Assembly (NCBI RefSeq): GCF_900078315.1
Contig: NZ_FKBS01000013.1
Span: forward strand, 91,982-155,981
Length of the DNA stretch: 64,000 nucleotides
Reading direction: 5' to 3'
Origin: Bordetella ansorpii
Lineage (GTDB): Bacteria; Pseudomonadota; Gammaproteobacteria; Burkholderiales; Burkholderiaceae_B
Below, in pieces: positions 28,069-39,198 of this stretch (positions are counted from its first letter, which is position 1; the number at the start of each line of letters is the position of its first letter). Made by a program: the position numbers and the translations under genes. Below the pieces are notes generated by a model. It ran no database searches. It was not told where the DNA came from and was given only the letters and a program-made list of their open reading frames with translations.

Positions 28069-30786
28069 CTACCCCTCCCAGGGCGGCACCCCGCGCGGCG
28101 CCACGTTCAGCAGCCGGTCGCGCACGATCGTGCGCGCCGCCGCGTGGCGCGGGTCCTGGTCGGCCAGCAGGTCCAGCGCCTGCAGCACCATCCAGTCGGC
28201 GCCCACCTCGAAGAAATCCCGCAGCCTGGCCCGCGTGTCGCTGCGGCCGAAGCCATCGGTGCCCAGCACGCGGCATGGCGCATCGATCCAGGCGCGAATC
28301 TGTTCGGGCACGGCGCGCACGTAGTCGCTGGCGGCCACCACGGGCAGGGCCGAATCGCCCAGGCATTGCGTGATCCAGGCCGGTTCCGCGCCGTCCGAGC
28401 CCAGCAACCGCGCGCGGTCCGCATAGCGCGCGTCGCGCGCCAGTTCGGAATAGCTGGTGACGCTCCAGACCTCGGCGGCGATCTCGTGGTCGGCCGCCAG
28501 CCGCGCGGCCGCCTTCAGGGCTTCGCCGACCATCGGCCCCGCCGCCAGCAGCCGCAGTTGCGCGGCGCCCGCGGGCGCATGCACGCGATGCATGCCGCGC
28601 ACGATGCCTTGCCGCGCCGCCTCGTCGGGCAGGTCGGGCTGGGGCAGGTTCTCGTTGGTGACGGTCAGGTAATAGAACTCGTCGCGCTGTTCGTGCAGCA
28701 TGCGCTGCATGCCGTGCTCGACCAGCACCGCCACTTCATAGGCGAAGGCGGGATCGTAGGCGCGGCAGTTCGGCACGGTGGCCGCGGCCAGGTGGCTGGC
28801 GCCGTCCTGGTGCTGCAGGCCTTCGCCGCCCAGCGTGGTGCGGCCCGACGTGGCGCCGATCAGGAAGCCGCGCGTGCGCTGGTCGGCCGCGGCCCAGATC
28901 AGGTCGCCGATGCGCTGGAAACCGAACATCGAGTAGTAGATGTAGAACGGCAGCATGGGCAGGCCGTTGACCGAATAGCTGGTGCCCGCCGCCGTCCAGG
29001 ACGAGATGGCGCCGGCCTCGGTGATGCCTTCCTCCAGGATCTGCCCGTCGCGCGCCTCGCGGTAATACAGCACCGAGCCGATGTCCTCGGGCTCGTACAA
29101 CTGGCCCTGCGCCGAATAGATGCCGATCTGGCGGAACAGGTTGGCCATGCCGAAGGTGCGCGCCTCGTCGGCCACGATGGGCACGATGCGCGGGCCGACC
29201 TGGGCGTCCTTCAGCAGCGCGGTCAGCATGCGCACCAGCGCCATGGTGGACGACATTTCCTTGCCGCCCGCGGCCAGCGCGAACTGCGCCCATTGCGCGG
29301 CGGGCGGCGCGGCCAGGGCGATGGCGGGGGCGGTGCGGCGCGGCACGTGGCCGCCCAGGGCCGCGCGGCGCGCCTGCAGGTGGCGCATTTCGGCGCTGTC
29401 GGCGGCCGGACGATAGAACTTCAACGCCACGCAGTCGGCATCCGAGAGGGGCAGCGCGAAGCGGTCGCGGAAGGCCAGCAGCGCCTCGTCGTCCAGTTTC
29501 TTCTGCTGGTGCGTGGTCATCTTGCCCTGGCCGGCCGACCCCATGCCGAAGCCCTTCTTGGTCTGCGCCAGGATGACGGTGGGTTGGCCGCGATGCCGCA
29601 CCGCGCGGTGGTAGGCCGCGTGGATCTTGGCCATGTCGTGGCCGCCGCGGCGCAGCCGGTCGATGGCCTCGTCCGACCAGTCGGCCACCAGCGCCGCCAG
29701 CTCGGGATCGTTGCCGAAGAAGTGTTCGCGGTTGTAGGCGCCGTCGTTGGCGGCGAAGGTCTGGAACTGGCCATCGACCGTCCGCGAGAAGGCGCGGGCC
29801 AGCGCGCCGTTGGCGTCGCGGCGCAGCAGAGTGTCCCAGTCGCTGCCCCACACCAGCTTGATCACGTTCCAGCCGGCCCCGGCGTACAGGGTTTCCAGTT
29901 CGTCGATGATGCGGCCGTTGCCGCGCACCGGGCCGTCCAGGCGCTGCAGGTTGCAATTGACGACGAAGATCAGGTTGTCCAGCCGTTCGCGCGCGGCCAG
30001 CGTCAGCGCGGCGATGGATTCGGGCTCGTCCATCTCGCCGTCGCCGAAGATGCCCCACACCTTGCGGTCGGAAGGCGCGGCCAGCGAGCGGTGCTCCAGG
30101 TAGCGCATGAAGCGCGCCTGGTAGATGGCGTTGATCGGCCCCAGGCCCATCGAGCCGGTGGGAAACTGCCAGAAATCGGGCATCAGCCAGGGATGCGGAT
30201 ACGACGACAGCCCGCGCAATCCGCCCGCCTGCGCGGTGATCTCCTGGCGGAACAGCGCCAGTTCGGATTCGTCCAGGAAGCCTTCGAGAAAGGCGCGGGC
30301 ATATACGCCCGGCGCCGAGTGCGGCTGCATGTAGACCAGGTCGCCGCCTTGCGCGTCGTTGCGCGCGCGGAAGAAGTGGTTGAAGCCGACCTCGAACAGG
30401 TCGGCCGCCGAGGCGTAGCTGGCGATGTGGCCGCCCAGCTCGCCGTGCGCCTGGTTGGCGCGCACCACCATGGCCAGCGCGTTCCAGCGGTTGATGGAGG
30501 CGATGCGTTCTTCCAGCGCCAGGTTGCCGGGGAAGGGCGGCTCTTCGTCGACCGCAATGGTATTCAGGTAGGCCGTGCGGGTCAGGCCCGGGGGGCGCAC
30601 GCCCAGTTGCGTGGCATGGGCCAGCAGGTGTTCCAGCACGTACGCCGCGCGCGCCGGGCCGTCTGCCTCGACCAGCGATTGCAGGGCCTCGCGCCATTCC
30701 GCCGTCTCGGCGGGATCGCGGTCGGAGGCGGGCAGGTCAGCCGGATGGAAGGGGGCGTCGCGCATGGGTTGTCTCGCTGTTGTCAT
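28069..30786 (-). CDS. Homodimeric PDH-type E1 paralogue, probable 2-oxobutyrate dehydrogenase E1 (MdeB-like)
   Basis: A 905-residue thiamine-diphosphate E1 of the AceE family. The ThDP motif GDGEMDEPES leads on through FVVNCNLQRLDGPV, and GGHDMAKIHAAY and TKKGFGMG are conserved. No E2 or E3 gene accompanies it, unlike a normal aceEF operon. It is divergent from an Lrp-type regulator, the arrangement of mdeB and mdeR in Pseudomonas putida, where MdeB handles 2-oxobutyrate from methionine breakdown. The ATG at 30786 has AGGA 8 nt upstream. A conventional pyruvate dehydrogenase E1 remains possible. Confidence 0.85.
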   Translation of the reverse strand: MTTARQPMRDAPFHPADLPASDRDPAETAEWREALQSLVEADGPARAAYVLEHLLAHATQLGVRPPGLTRTAYLNTIAVDEEPPFPGNLALEERIASINRWNALAMVVRANQAHGELGGHIASYASAADLFEVGFNHFFRARNDAQGGDLVYMQPHSAPGVYARAFLEGFLDESELALFRQEITAQAGGLRGLSSYPHPWLMPDFWQFPTGSMGLGPINAIYQARFMRYLEHRSLAAPSDRKVWGIFGDGEMDEPESIAALTLAARERLDNLIFVVNCNLQRLDGPVRGNGRIIDELETLYAGAGWNVIKLVWGSDWDTLLRRDANGALARAFSRTVDGQFQTFAANDGAYNREHFFGNDPELAALVADWSDEAIDRLRRGGHDMAKIHAAYHRAVRHRGQPTVILAQTKKGFGMGSAGQGKMTTHQQKKLDDEALLAFRDRFALPLSDADCVALKFYRPAADSAEMRHLQARRAALGGHVPRRTAPAIALAAPPAAQWAQFALAAGGKEMSSTMALVRMLTALLKDAQVGPRIVPIVADEARTFGMANLFRQIGIYSAQGQLYEPEDIGSVLYYREARDGQILEEGITEAGAISSWTAAGTSYSVNGLPMLPFYIYYSMFGFQRIGDLIWAAADQRTRGFLIGATSGRTTLGGEGLQHQDGASHLAAATVPNCRAYDPAFAYEVAVLVEHGMQRMLHEQRDEFYYLTVTNENLPQPDLPDEAARQGIVRGMHRVHAPAGAAQLRLLAAGPMVGEALKAAARLAADHEIAAEVWSVTSYSELARDARYADRARLLGSDGAEPAWITQCLGDSALPVVAASDYVRAVPEQIRAWIDAPCRVLGTDGFGRSDTRARLRDFFEVGADWMVLQALDLLADQDPRHAAARTIVRDRLLNVAPRGVPPWEG

Positions 30787-30863
30787 GGATCTTGTCCTTC
30801 CATCCTATCGCCGTTGCCGGCGCATGAGTGATCGAAACCGCGTGCAGAACGCCCATGAAACGG

Positions 30864-30877
30864 TGCAAAATTCTGCA
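30864..30877. promoter_or_regulatory. TGCAAAATTCTGCA palindrome in the Lrp/E1 divergent region
   Basis: This 14-bp near-palindrome (12 of 14 positions symmetric, AATT centre) lies 24 bp before the Lrp gene and 77 bp before the E1 gene, within their 114-bp intergenic region. Lrp/AsnC proteins bind degenerate AT-centred palindromes of about 15 bp. It is a candidate operator for both genes. Confidence 0.45.
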
Positions 30878-30900
30878 AAAGACAGAGTGAGGAGCACAAC

Positions 30901-31371
30901 ATGCCGAAAGCGTCGCTGGATGCCATCGATTGCCGCATCCTGGAGCAGTTGCAGACCGACTCCAGCCTGACCAACGTCGAACTGGCGCGCCGCGTGAACC
31001 TGTCGCCATCGCCCTGCCTGGCGCGGGTGAAGGCGCTGGAGGCCGCTGGCGTGATCCGCGGCTACGTGGCGCTGGCCGACCCGTTGCAACTGGGACTGAG
31101 CCTGAACGTGTTCATCCAGGTCAGCCTGGAGAAGCAGATCGAATCCGAGCTGGAGCGCTTCCAGAATGCCATGGCCGAATGCCCCGAGGTGATGGAGTGC
31201 TACCTGATGACGGGCGACGCCGACTACCTGTTGCGGGTGGTGGTGCCCGACATGCCGGGGCTGGAGCAGTTCGTGGTCAGCCGGCTGTCGCGCATCTCCG
31301 GCGTCAAGAATATCCGCTCGGGCTTTGCCCTGAAACAGGTCAAATACCAGACGGCCTTGCCGCTGGGCTGA
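30901..31371 (+). CDS. Lrp/AsnC-family regulator (MdeR-like)
   Basis: A 156-residue protein with an N-terminal helix-turn-helix ([20 protein letters not shown], then [20 protein letters not shown]) and a C-terminal RAM ligand-binding domain ([20 protein letters not shown]). A GAGGAG ribosome site lies upstream of the ATG. Its size and its divergence from an AceE-like gene mirror MdeR, the methionine-responsive Lrp relative of Pseudomonas putida. The ligand here is not shown. Confidence 0.9.
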   Translation: MPKASLDAIDCRILEQLQTDSSLTNVELARRVNLSPSPCLARVKALEAAGVIRGYVALADPLQLGLSLNVFIQVSLEKQIESELERFQNAMAECPEVMECYLMTGDADYLLRVVVPDMPGLEQFVVSRLSRISGVKNIRSGFALKQVKYQTALPLG

Positions 31372-31756
31372 AACCCGACTGAAAAAACACCGTTATACGG
31401 GGTGTGGTTTTGCAGGAGAGCGGGCGCGCGTACAGCGGATCCCTTATTAGTGCGCTGCAGCAACAAATCCGGCATAAAAATTTTGCAACATCCGATAGGG
31501 GCAGTTAGCCGCGTGTAGCCAGCGACATCGCAGCCGTTGCGGCCAAGCTCGCGCCGCCCGCATTTTGTGCAAAGCGCGGTCATCGGTCTGTCGCACGACT
31601 TGCCCACACTCATGGCGCTATACTGCCCAGTACGGCTTTCGAGGCTTGTCTGTCATCTGCCTTCTGCCCCTGCTATCCGCCAACCGGGAAGCCCGAGTCG
31701 CGGAAGGTTTTCCTGCATCGTATCGAGTGAAGCACTCGTCTAGGTGAAGCGTCATT
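31372..31756 (+). promoter_or_regulatory. 385-bp leader region upstream of odhA
   Basis: No gene was found here. A weak terminator-like stem for the Lrp gene (ACACC at 31387-31391 with GGTGT at 31401-31405, then GGTTTT) lies at the left end. A TATACT box at 31619-31624 could be a -10 element, with only a weak -35 match (ACGACT, 18-bp spacer), which would give a leader of roughly 125 nt. No riboswitch family was recognised. Confidence 0.4.
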
Positions 31757-34627
31757 ATGTCTACGGAATCAGAGTCCCTTTCCACCTCCTATCTATTCGG
31801 GGGTAATGCCCCGTACGTCGAAGAGCTTTACGAAGCCTATCTCGACAATCCCGGTTCGGTTCCGGACAACTGGCGCGAATACTTCGACCAGCTGCAGCAT
31901 TCCCCCGCGACCGACGGCCAGGACACCACGCGTGACCAGGCCCATGCCCCCATCGTCCAGTCGTTCGCCGAGCGCGCCCGCGCCAATGCCTTCGTGCATC
32001 GGTCGGCCGAGCCCGACCTGTCCGTGGCCAGCAAGCAGGTGTCGGTGCAGACCCTCATCGGTTCGTACCGTTCGCTGGGTTCGCGCTGGGCCGACCTCGA
32101 CCCGCTCAAGCGCCAGGAGCGCCCGGCGATCCCCGAGCTGGATCCCGCGTTCTACGGCCTGACCGAGTCCGACCTCGACCAGACCTACTCGGCCACCAAC
32201 ACGTACTTCACGACCGCCAGCACCATGACGCTGCGCGACATCCTGAAGGCCCTGCGTGACACGTACTGCCGCTCGATCGGCGCCGAGTACACCCACATCT
32301 CCGATCCCGCCGCCAAGCGCTGGATCCAGGAGCGCCTGGAAAGCACGCTGGGCGCGCCGTCGTTCAACAACGACCAGAAGCGCCACATCCTGCAGCAACT
32401 GACCGAAGCCGAAGGCCTCGAGCGCTTCCTGCACACCAAGTACGTCGGCCAGAAGCGCTTCTCGCTCGAAGGCGGCGAAAGCTTCATCGCCTCGATGGAC
32501 GAAACGATCCATCACGCCAGCGAGAACGGCGTCCAGGAAGTCATCGTGGGCATGGCCCACCGCGGCCGCCTGAACCTGCTGGTCAACATCATGGGCAAGA
32601 TGCCCGGCGACCTGTTCGCCGAGTTCGAAGGCAAGCACGCCGAAGGCCTGACCGACGGCGACGTGAAGTACCACAACGGTTTCTCCAGCGACATCTCGGG
32701 CCGTGGCGGTCCGGTGCACCTGTCGCTGGCGTTCAACCCGTCCCACCTCGAAATCGTCAATCCCGTGGTCGAAGGCAGCGTGCGTGCTCGCCAGGAACGC
32801 CGCGGCGACCACGAAGGCCGCCAAGTGCTGCCGGTGCTGGTGCACGGCGACGCGGCCTTCGCCGGCCAGGGCGTGGTGATGGAAACCCTGAACCTGGCCC
32901 AGACCCGCGGCTACGGCACGGGCGGCACGCTGCACATCGTCATCAACAACCAGATCGGCTTCACCACCTCGGATCCGCGCGACTCGCGTTCGACGCTGTA
33001 TTGCACCGACGTGGTCAAGATGATCGAAGCCCCGGTGTTCCACGTCAACGGCGACGATCCCGAAGCCGTCGTGTACGCCACCAAGCTGGCGCTGGACTAC
33101 CGCATGAAGTTCCGCCACGACGTCGTGATCGACATCGTGTGCTTCCGCAAGCTGGGCCACAACGAACAGGACACCCCGTCGCTGACGCAGCCGCTGATGT
33201 ACAAGCGCATCGGCCACCACGGCGGCACGCGCAAGCTGTACGCCGACAAGCTGGGCACGCAGGGCGTGCTGGGTGAAGGCGAAGCCGATCAGCTGGTGAA
33301 GGACTACCGCCAGCTGATGGAAGACGGCCACCGTACCATCGAGCCGGTGCTGACCGACTACAAGAGCAAGTACGCCATCGACTGGTCGCCCTTCCTGGGC
33401 GCCAAGTGGACCGACCAGGCCGACACCGCCGTGCCGCTGGCCGAGCTCAAGCGCATCGGCGAGCGCATCACCACCGTGCCGGAAGGCTTCACGGTGCACC
33501 CGCTGGTCAACAAGCTGCTGAACGACCGCCGCACCATGGCCAAGGGCGACATGAACCTCGACTGGGGCATGGGCGAGCACCTGGCCTTCGCCTCGCTGGT
33601 GGCGTCCGGCTACGCCATCCGCATCACCGGCCAGGATTCTGGCCGCGGCACGTTCACGCACCGCCACGCCGTGCTGCACGACCAGAACCGCGAGCGTTGG
33701 AACGACGGCACGTACATCCCGCTGCAGAACGTCTCCGAGGGCCAGGCGCCCTTCACGGTGATCGACTCGGTGCTGTCCGAAGAGGCCGTGCTGGCCTTCG
33801 AATACGGCTACTCCAGCGCCGAACCGAACACGCTGACCATCTGGGAAGCCCAGTTCGGCGACTTCGTCAACGGCGCCCAGGTCGTGATCGACCAGTTCAT
33901 CAGCGCCGGTGAAGCCAAGTGGGGCCGCCAGTCGGGCCTGACCCTGATGCTGCCGCACGGCTACGAAGGCCAAGGCCCCGAGCACTCGTCGGCCCGCATC
34001 GAGCGCTTCCTGCAACTGTGCGCCGACAACAACATGCAGGTGGTCCAGCCCACGTCGGCCTCGCAGATCTTCCACCTGCTGCGCCGCCAGATGATCCGCG
34101 CCTTCCGCAAGCCGCTGGTGATCCTCACGCCCAAGTCGCTGCTGCGCAACAAGGATGCCGGTTCGCCGCTGTCCGACCTGGCCGGCGGCCGTTTCCAGCC
34201 GATCATCGGCGAGGTCGACGAGTCGATCAAGGCCGCTTCGGTCAAGCGCGTGCTGGTGTGCTCGGGCAAGGTCTACTACGACCTGGTCAACGCCCGCAAG
34301 GAGCGCGAAGCCAGCAACGTGGCCATCGTCCGCGTCGAGCAGCTCTATCCTTTCGCGCACAAGTCCTTCGAGGCCGAACTGCGCAAGTACCCGAAGGCCA
34401 CCGAAGTGGTCTGGGTGCAGGACGAGCCGCAGAACCAGGGCCCGTGGTTCTACGTGCAGCACCATCTGTACGAGAACATGGACGAAGGCCAGAAGCTGGG
34501 CTACGCGGGCCGCGCGGCCTCGGCCTCGCCGGCCGTCGGCTACCTGGCCAAGCACCAGGAGCAGCAGAAGGCGCTGATCGAACAGGCTTTCGCTCCCCGC
34601 TTCAAGGGCTTCATGCTGACCAAGTAA
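31757..34627 (+). CDS. odhA: 2-oxoglutarate dehydrogenase E1 component
   Basis: ThDP-dependent E1 of the 2-oxoglutarate dehydrogenase complex, decarboxylating 2-oxoglutarate and transferring the succinyl group to OdhB. It has 956 residues, full length. The N-terminal OdhB-interaction segment (YVEELYEAYLDNPGSVPDNW) and the E1 signatures GMAHRGRLNLLVNIMGK and VHGDAAFAGQGVVMETLN are visible. The transketolase-like C-terminal half includes SEEAVLAFEYGYSS and LPHGYEGQGPEHSSAR. It is the first gene of odhA-odhB-lpd, with 42 bp to odhB. Confidence 0.97.
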   Translation: MSTESESLSTSYLFGGNAPYVEELYEAYLDNPGSVPDNWREYFDQLQHSPATDGQDTTRDQAHAPIVQSFAERARANAFVHRSAEPDLSVASKQVSVQTLIGSYRSLGSRWADLDPLKRQERPAIPELDPAFYGLTESDLDQTYSATNTYFTTASTMTLRDILKALRDTYCRSIGAEYTHISDPAAKRWIQERLESTLGAPSFNNDQKRHILQQLTEAEGLERFLHTKYVGQKRFSLEGGESFIASMDETIHHASENGVQEVIVGMAHRGRLNLLVNIMGKMPGDLFAEFEGKHAEGLTDGDVKYHNGFSSDISGRGGPVHLSLAFNPSHLEIVNPVVEGSVRARQERRGDHEGRQVLPVLVHGDAAFAGQGVVMETLNLAQTRGYGTGGTLHIVINNQIGFTTSDPRDSRSTLYCTDVVKMIEAPVFHVNGDDPEAVVYATKLALDYRMKFRHDVVIDIVCFRKLGHNEQDTPSLTQPLMYKRIGHHGGTRKLYADKLGTQGVLGEGEADQLVKDYRQLMEDGHRTIEPVLTDYKSKYAIDWSPFLGAKWTDQADTAVPLAELKRIGERITTVPEGFTVHPLVNKLLNDRRTMAKGDMNLDWGMGEHLAFASLVASGYAIRITGQDSGRGTFTHRHAVLHDQNRERWNDGTYIPLQNVSEGQAPFTVIDSVLSEEAVLAFEYGYSSAEPNTLTIWEAQFGDFVNGAQVVIDQFISAGEAKWGRQSGLTLMLPHGYEGQGPEHSSARIERFLQLCADNNMQVVQPTSASQIFHLLRRQMIRAFRKPLVILTPKSLLRNKDAGSPLSDLAGGRFQPIIGEVDESIKAASVKRVLVCSGKVYYDLVNARKEREASNVAIVRVEQLYPFAHKSFEAELRKYPKATEVVWVQDEPQNQGPWFYVQHHLYENMDEGQKLGYAGRAASASPAVGYLAKHQEQQKALIEQAFAPRFKGFMLTK

Positions 34628-34669
34628 GCAGCACGTACAGAACACACTCAATAAACGGAATTCATCATC

Positions 34670-35896
34670 ATGGCTATCACTGACGTCGTCGTTCCCCAAC
34701 TGTCCGAGTCCGTCTCGGAAGCCACCCTGCTGACCTGGAAGAAGCAGCCCGGTTCCGCGGTCGAAGCCGACGAGATCCTGATCGAAGTCGAGACCGACAA
34801 GGTCGTGCTGGAAGTGCCCGCCCCGGCGTCGGGCGTGCTGTCCGAAATCGTCAAGGGCGACGGCAGCACCGTCACCTCGGGCGAGCTGATCGCCCGCATC
34901 GACACGGCCGCCAAGGCCGCCGCTGCCCCGGCCACGGCGCCCGCCGCCGAGCCGGCTGCCGCCGCTCCCGCCGCCGCCGCACCGGCCGCTGCTGCCGCGC
35001 CGGCCAGCACGTCGGCCGCTGGCGTGGCCTCGCCCGCCGCCGCCAAGATCCTGGCCGAGAAGGGCGTGGACGCCTCGAACGTGCAAGGCTCGGGCCGTGA
35101 CGGCCGCGTCACCAAGGGCGACGCCCTGAACGCCGGCGCCGCGCCGGCCAAGCCCGCCGCCGCCCCGGCCGCGCCCCCGACGCTGTCGCTGGACGGCCGT
35201 CCGGAACAGCGCGTGCCGATGAGCCGCCTGCGCGCCCGCATCGCCGAGCGCCTGCTGCAGTCGCAATCGGAAAACGCCATCCTGACCACGTTCAACGAGG
35301 TCAACATGCAGGCCGTCATCGACCTGCGCAACAAGTACAAGGAGAAGTTCGAGAAGGAGCACGGCGTCAAGCTGGGCTTCATGTCGTTCTTCGTGAAGGC
35401 CGCCGTGGCCGCCCTGAAGAAGTACCCCGTGCTGAACGCCTCGGTCGACGGCAAGGACATCATCTATCACGGCTACTTCGACATCGGTATCGCCGTCGGC
35501 TCGCCGCGCGGCCTGGTCGTGCCGATCCTGCGCAACGCCGACCAGCTGTCGATCGCCGAGATCGAGAAGACCATCGGTGATTTCGGCAAGCGCGCTGGCG
35601 AAGGCAAGCTGGGCATCGAGGAAATGACCGGCGGCACGTTCTCGATCTCCAACGGCGGCGTGTTCGGCTCGATGCTCTCGACCCCGATCATCAACCCGCC
35701 GCAAGCGGCCATCCTGGGCATCCATGCCACCAAGGAGCGCCCGGTCGTCGAAAACGGCCAGATCGTGATCCGTCCGATCAACTACCTGGCCATGTCCTAC
35801 GACCACCGCATCATCGACGGCCGCGAAGCCGTGCTGGGCCTGGTCGCCATGAAGGAAGCGCTGGAAGATCCGCAGCGCCTGCTGCTGGACCTGTAA
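34670..35896 (+). CDS. odhB: Dihydrolipoyllysine succinyltransferase (E2)
   Basis: E2 core of the 2-oxoglutarate dehydrogenase complex, 408 residues. A single lipoyl domain covers about 1-76, with the lipoylated Lys44 in [11 protein letters not shown]. An Ala/Pro-rich linker spans about 77-120. A peripheral-subunit-binding domain follows ([20 protein letters not shown]). The catalytic domain carries GMLSTPII-type phrasing and the active-site [13 protein letters not shown]. It is the second gene of the operon, followed by lpd after 132 bp. Confidence 0.97.
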   Translation: MAITDVVVPQLSESVSEATLLTWKKQPGSAVEADEILIEVETDKVVLEVPAPASGVLSEIVKGDGSTVTSGELIARIDTAAKAAAAPATAPAAEPAAAAPAAAAPAAAAAPASTSAAGVASPAAAKILAEKGVDASNVQGSGRDGRVTKGDALNAGAAPAKPAAAPAAPPTLSLDGRPEQRVPMSRLRARIAERLLQSQSENAILTTFNEVNMQAVIDLRNKYKEKFEKEHGVKLGFMSFFVKAAVAALKKYPVLNASVDGKDIIYHGYFDIGIAVGSPRGLVVPILRNADQLSIAEIEKTIGDFGKRAGEGKLGIEEMTGGTFSISNGGVFGSMLSTPIINPPQAAILGIHATKERPVVENGQIVIRPINYLAMSYDHRIIDGREAVLGLVAMKEALEDPQRLLLDL

Positions 35897-36028
35897 TCCA
35901 GTAGAAAGGCCGGGCGGGGCGTGCAACGCGCGCCAGCGTCCGGCCCGGTTCCGGCCGCGGCCTGCCGCGCAGCGGCCCGGTCGCCTACGCGGCCACGGAC
36001 CTCTCCCCCAATTCATCGCGAGAACATC

Positions 36029-37456
<1,428 letters not shown>

Positions 37457-37500
37457 GTCCTTGGTGTGGGTCGGCGCGAGGGGATTGGTGTTCTTTAGCC

Positions 37501-37632
37501 ACCCTCGCCGGCCACAGGGGCCGAGCCGGCCAAGTCGCTCGGCTCGGGCGCGCCAGCAGGCGCCCTCGGTCCCGCTGCGCGGGACTGCCCTCCCTCCAAT
37601 TGGCCGTCTCGGCCCCTGTGGCCGGCGAGGGT
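37501..37632. repeat. Palindromic repeat element, copy 1 (25-bp perfect terminal inverted repeats)
   Basis: A 132-bp element. Its ends 37501-37525 and 37608-37632 are perfect 25-bp inverted repeats. Inside is a 50-bp core at 37541-37590 that itself folds into two small hairpins (GGCGCGCC with GGCGCC, and GTCCCGC with GCGGGAC). The core recurs exactly, in inverse orientation, in copy 2. There is no coding sign and no transposase, so this is a REP/MITE-like non-autonomous repeat. Confidence 0.85.
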
Positions 37633-37766
37633 TCCCAGTATCTTCCATTGCCCATCTGGCTTCTGGCGAACAGGTTTGAACCGCCTGACAATGCGAGGAT
37701 GTGCAACGCCGTGGCCAAGCTCAACGGCAGCGGCATGCCAGCGCCCTGTGCATGCCATTGACGTGA

Positions 37767-37902
37767 GTCCTGTGAGAGCCGGGCGCGCGTGGGCCGGCCA
37801 ATTGGAGGAGGGGCAGTCCCGCGCAGCGGGACCGAGGGCGCCTGCTGGCGCGCCCGAGCCCGACGACTTGGCCGGCCCACGCGCGCCCGGCTCTCGCAGG
37901 AC
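37767..37902. repeat. Palindromic repeat element, copy 2 (inverted; different outer stem)
   Basis: A 136-bp element whose ends 37767-37801 and 37868-37902 form a 35-bp inverted repeat with one mismatch; 28 bp of it (37774-37801 with 37868-37895) is perfect. The 50-bp core at 37811-37860 is the exact reverse complement of the copy 1 core. The outer stem sequence differs from copy 1 but is again self-complementary. Confidence 0.85.
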
Positions 37903-37977
37903 GCCTTCAAGCGACAACCCGGCAACCGACGCCCTCCATCGACATCGACAGGACGCCCTCCAGAGACTCAAGCACCA

Positions 37978-39072
37978 ATGAACGTCCAGCAATACTACGA
38001 AAAATCCCTGTCCGAACGCGGCTACAAGCCCGACGAGGCGCAGCAGCGCGCCATCGACCGCCTGCAGCGTTACTACGACGACTGGGTGCGCTTCAAGTCC
38101 ATGCGCTCGAACGCGCTGAAGAAGCTGCTGAGCCGTCCCGAAGTGCCGCGCGGCGTGTATCTGTGGGGCGGCGTGGGGCGGGGCAAGAGTTTCCTGATGG
38201 ACGCGTTCTACGCCACCGTGCCGGTGGTGCGCAAGACGCGCCTGCATTTCCATGAATTCATGCGCGGGGTGCACCGCGAACTCGACGAGGTCAAGGGGAT
38301 GCAGGACCCCCTGGACGAAGTCGCGCGCCGCGTCGCCCGCCGCTATCGCCTGATCTGCTTCGACGAGTTCCACGTGTCGGACGTGGCGGACGCCATGATC
38401 CTGTACCGCCTGTTGCTCAAGCTGTTCGAGCACGGCACCTCGTTCATCATGACGTCGAACTACGAGCCGTCCACGCTGTATCCGGACGGCCTGCACCGCG
38501 ACCGCATCCTGCCGGCCATCAAGCTGATCCAGGACCGCATGGACGTGATGAACGTCGATGCCGGCATCGACTACCGCCGCCGCACGCTGGAACAGGTGCA
38601 GTGCTATCACTCGCCGCTGGACGAGCATGCGCGCCAGGCCCTGGAAGAAGCCTTCCACAAGCTGTCCGATACGCCGCCCGAGGCCGATCCCGTGCTGCAC
38701 ATCGAGCACCGCGAGATCCGCGCGCAGAAGCTGGCCGGTTCGGTGGTTTGGTTCGACTTCAACACGCTGTGCGCCGGACCGCGTTCGCAGAACGACTACC
38801 TGGAGCTGGCCAACCGCTTCCATGCGGTGGTGCTGTCCGACGTGCCCCGCATGGGGCCGCGGCAGGCGTCCGAGGCGCGCCGCTTTACCTGGCTGATCGA
38901 CGTCTTCTATGACCACAAGGTCAAGCTCATCATGTCGGCCGAATGCCCGCCCGAAGAGATCTACACCGAGGGCGCGCTGGCCAACGAGTTCCATCGCACG
39001 GTGTCGCGCATCCTCGAGATGCAGTCGCGCGAATACCTCGAGGCCGAGCGGCGCAAGACGGTGCAACTGTAG
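37978..39072 (+). CDS. zapE: Cell division protein ZapE (AFG1-like ATPase)
   Basis: P-loop ATPase of the AFG1/ZapE family, which binds FtsZ and is needed for division under stress in Escherichia coli. The 364-residue product has a Walker A motif GGVGRGKS at 64-71, a Walker B LICFDEFHVSDVADAM, and sensor-like SFIMTSNYEPSTLYPDGLHR. The C-terminal RRFTWLIDVFYDHKVKLI region is typical. The ATG at 37978 begins MNVQQYYEKSLSERGY. A GC-rich stem without a proper T-tract follows the stop at 39086-39108. Confidence 0.95.
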   Translation: MNVQQYYEKSLSERGYKPDEAQQRAIDRLQRYYDDWVRFKSMRSNALKKLLSRPEVPRGVYLWGGVGRGKSFLMDAFYATVPVVRKTRLHFHEFMRGVHRELDEVKGMQDPLDEVARRVARRYRLICFDEFHVSDVADAMILYRLLLKLFEHGTSFIMTSNYEPSTLYPDGLHRDRILPAIKLIQDRMDVMNVDAGIDYRRRTLEQVQCYHSPLDEHARQALEEAFHKLSDTPPEADPVLHIEHREIRAQKLAGSVVWFDFNTLCAGPRSQNDYLELANRFHAVVLSDVPRMGPRQASEARRFTWLIDVFYDHKVKLIMSAECPPEEIYTEGALANEFHRTVSRILEMQSREYLEAERRKTVQL

Positions 39073-39148
39073 GAAGCAGGCCACGCGCGCCGCCATGTTG
39101 GTGGCGCGTTTGCGTGAAAAACGCCTCGGCGGGTGGGTCTTTCTAATT

Positions 39149-39167
39149 AAGAATGATTATAATTCGT
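39149..39167. promoter_or_regulatory. Fur-box-like site before the DUF3649/PepSY operon
   Basis: AAGAATGATTATAATTCGT agrees with the 19-bp Fur consensus at about 12 positions and contains GAATGATTATAATTC, an imperfect palindrome. It lies in an AT-rich patch 32 bp before the proposed GTG start. Iron repression of the operon would fit its content. Confidence 0.55.
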
Positions 39168-39198
39168 GCGTTTTGTCCGCCGTACGCCGAATCCGTCC

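Larger units (their letters stand above)
37457..37977. other. 521-bp intergenic region carrying two palindromic repeat elements
   Basis: No protein gene is supported between lpd and zapE. Frames are open on both strands because of the GC-rich palindromes. The content is two inverted repeat elements (37501-37632 and 37767-37902) separated by about 134 bp of unremarkable sequence. Confidence 0.85.

Noticed and set aside
39166-39198. Upstream GTG start for the DUF3649 protein
   Set aside because: It overlaps the Fur-like box; the GTG at 39199 leaves the regulatory site outside the gene.
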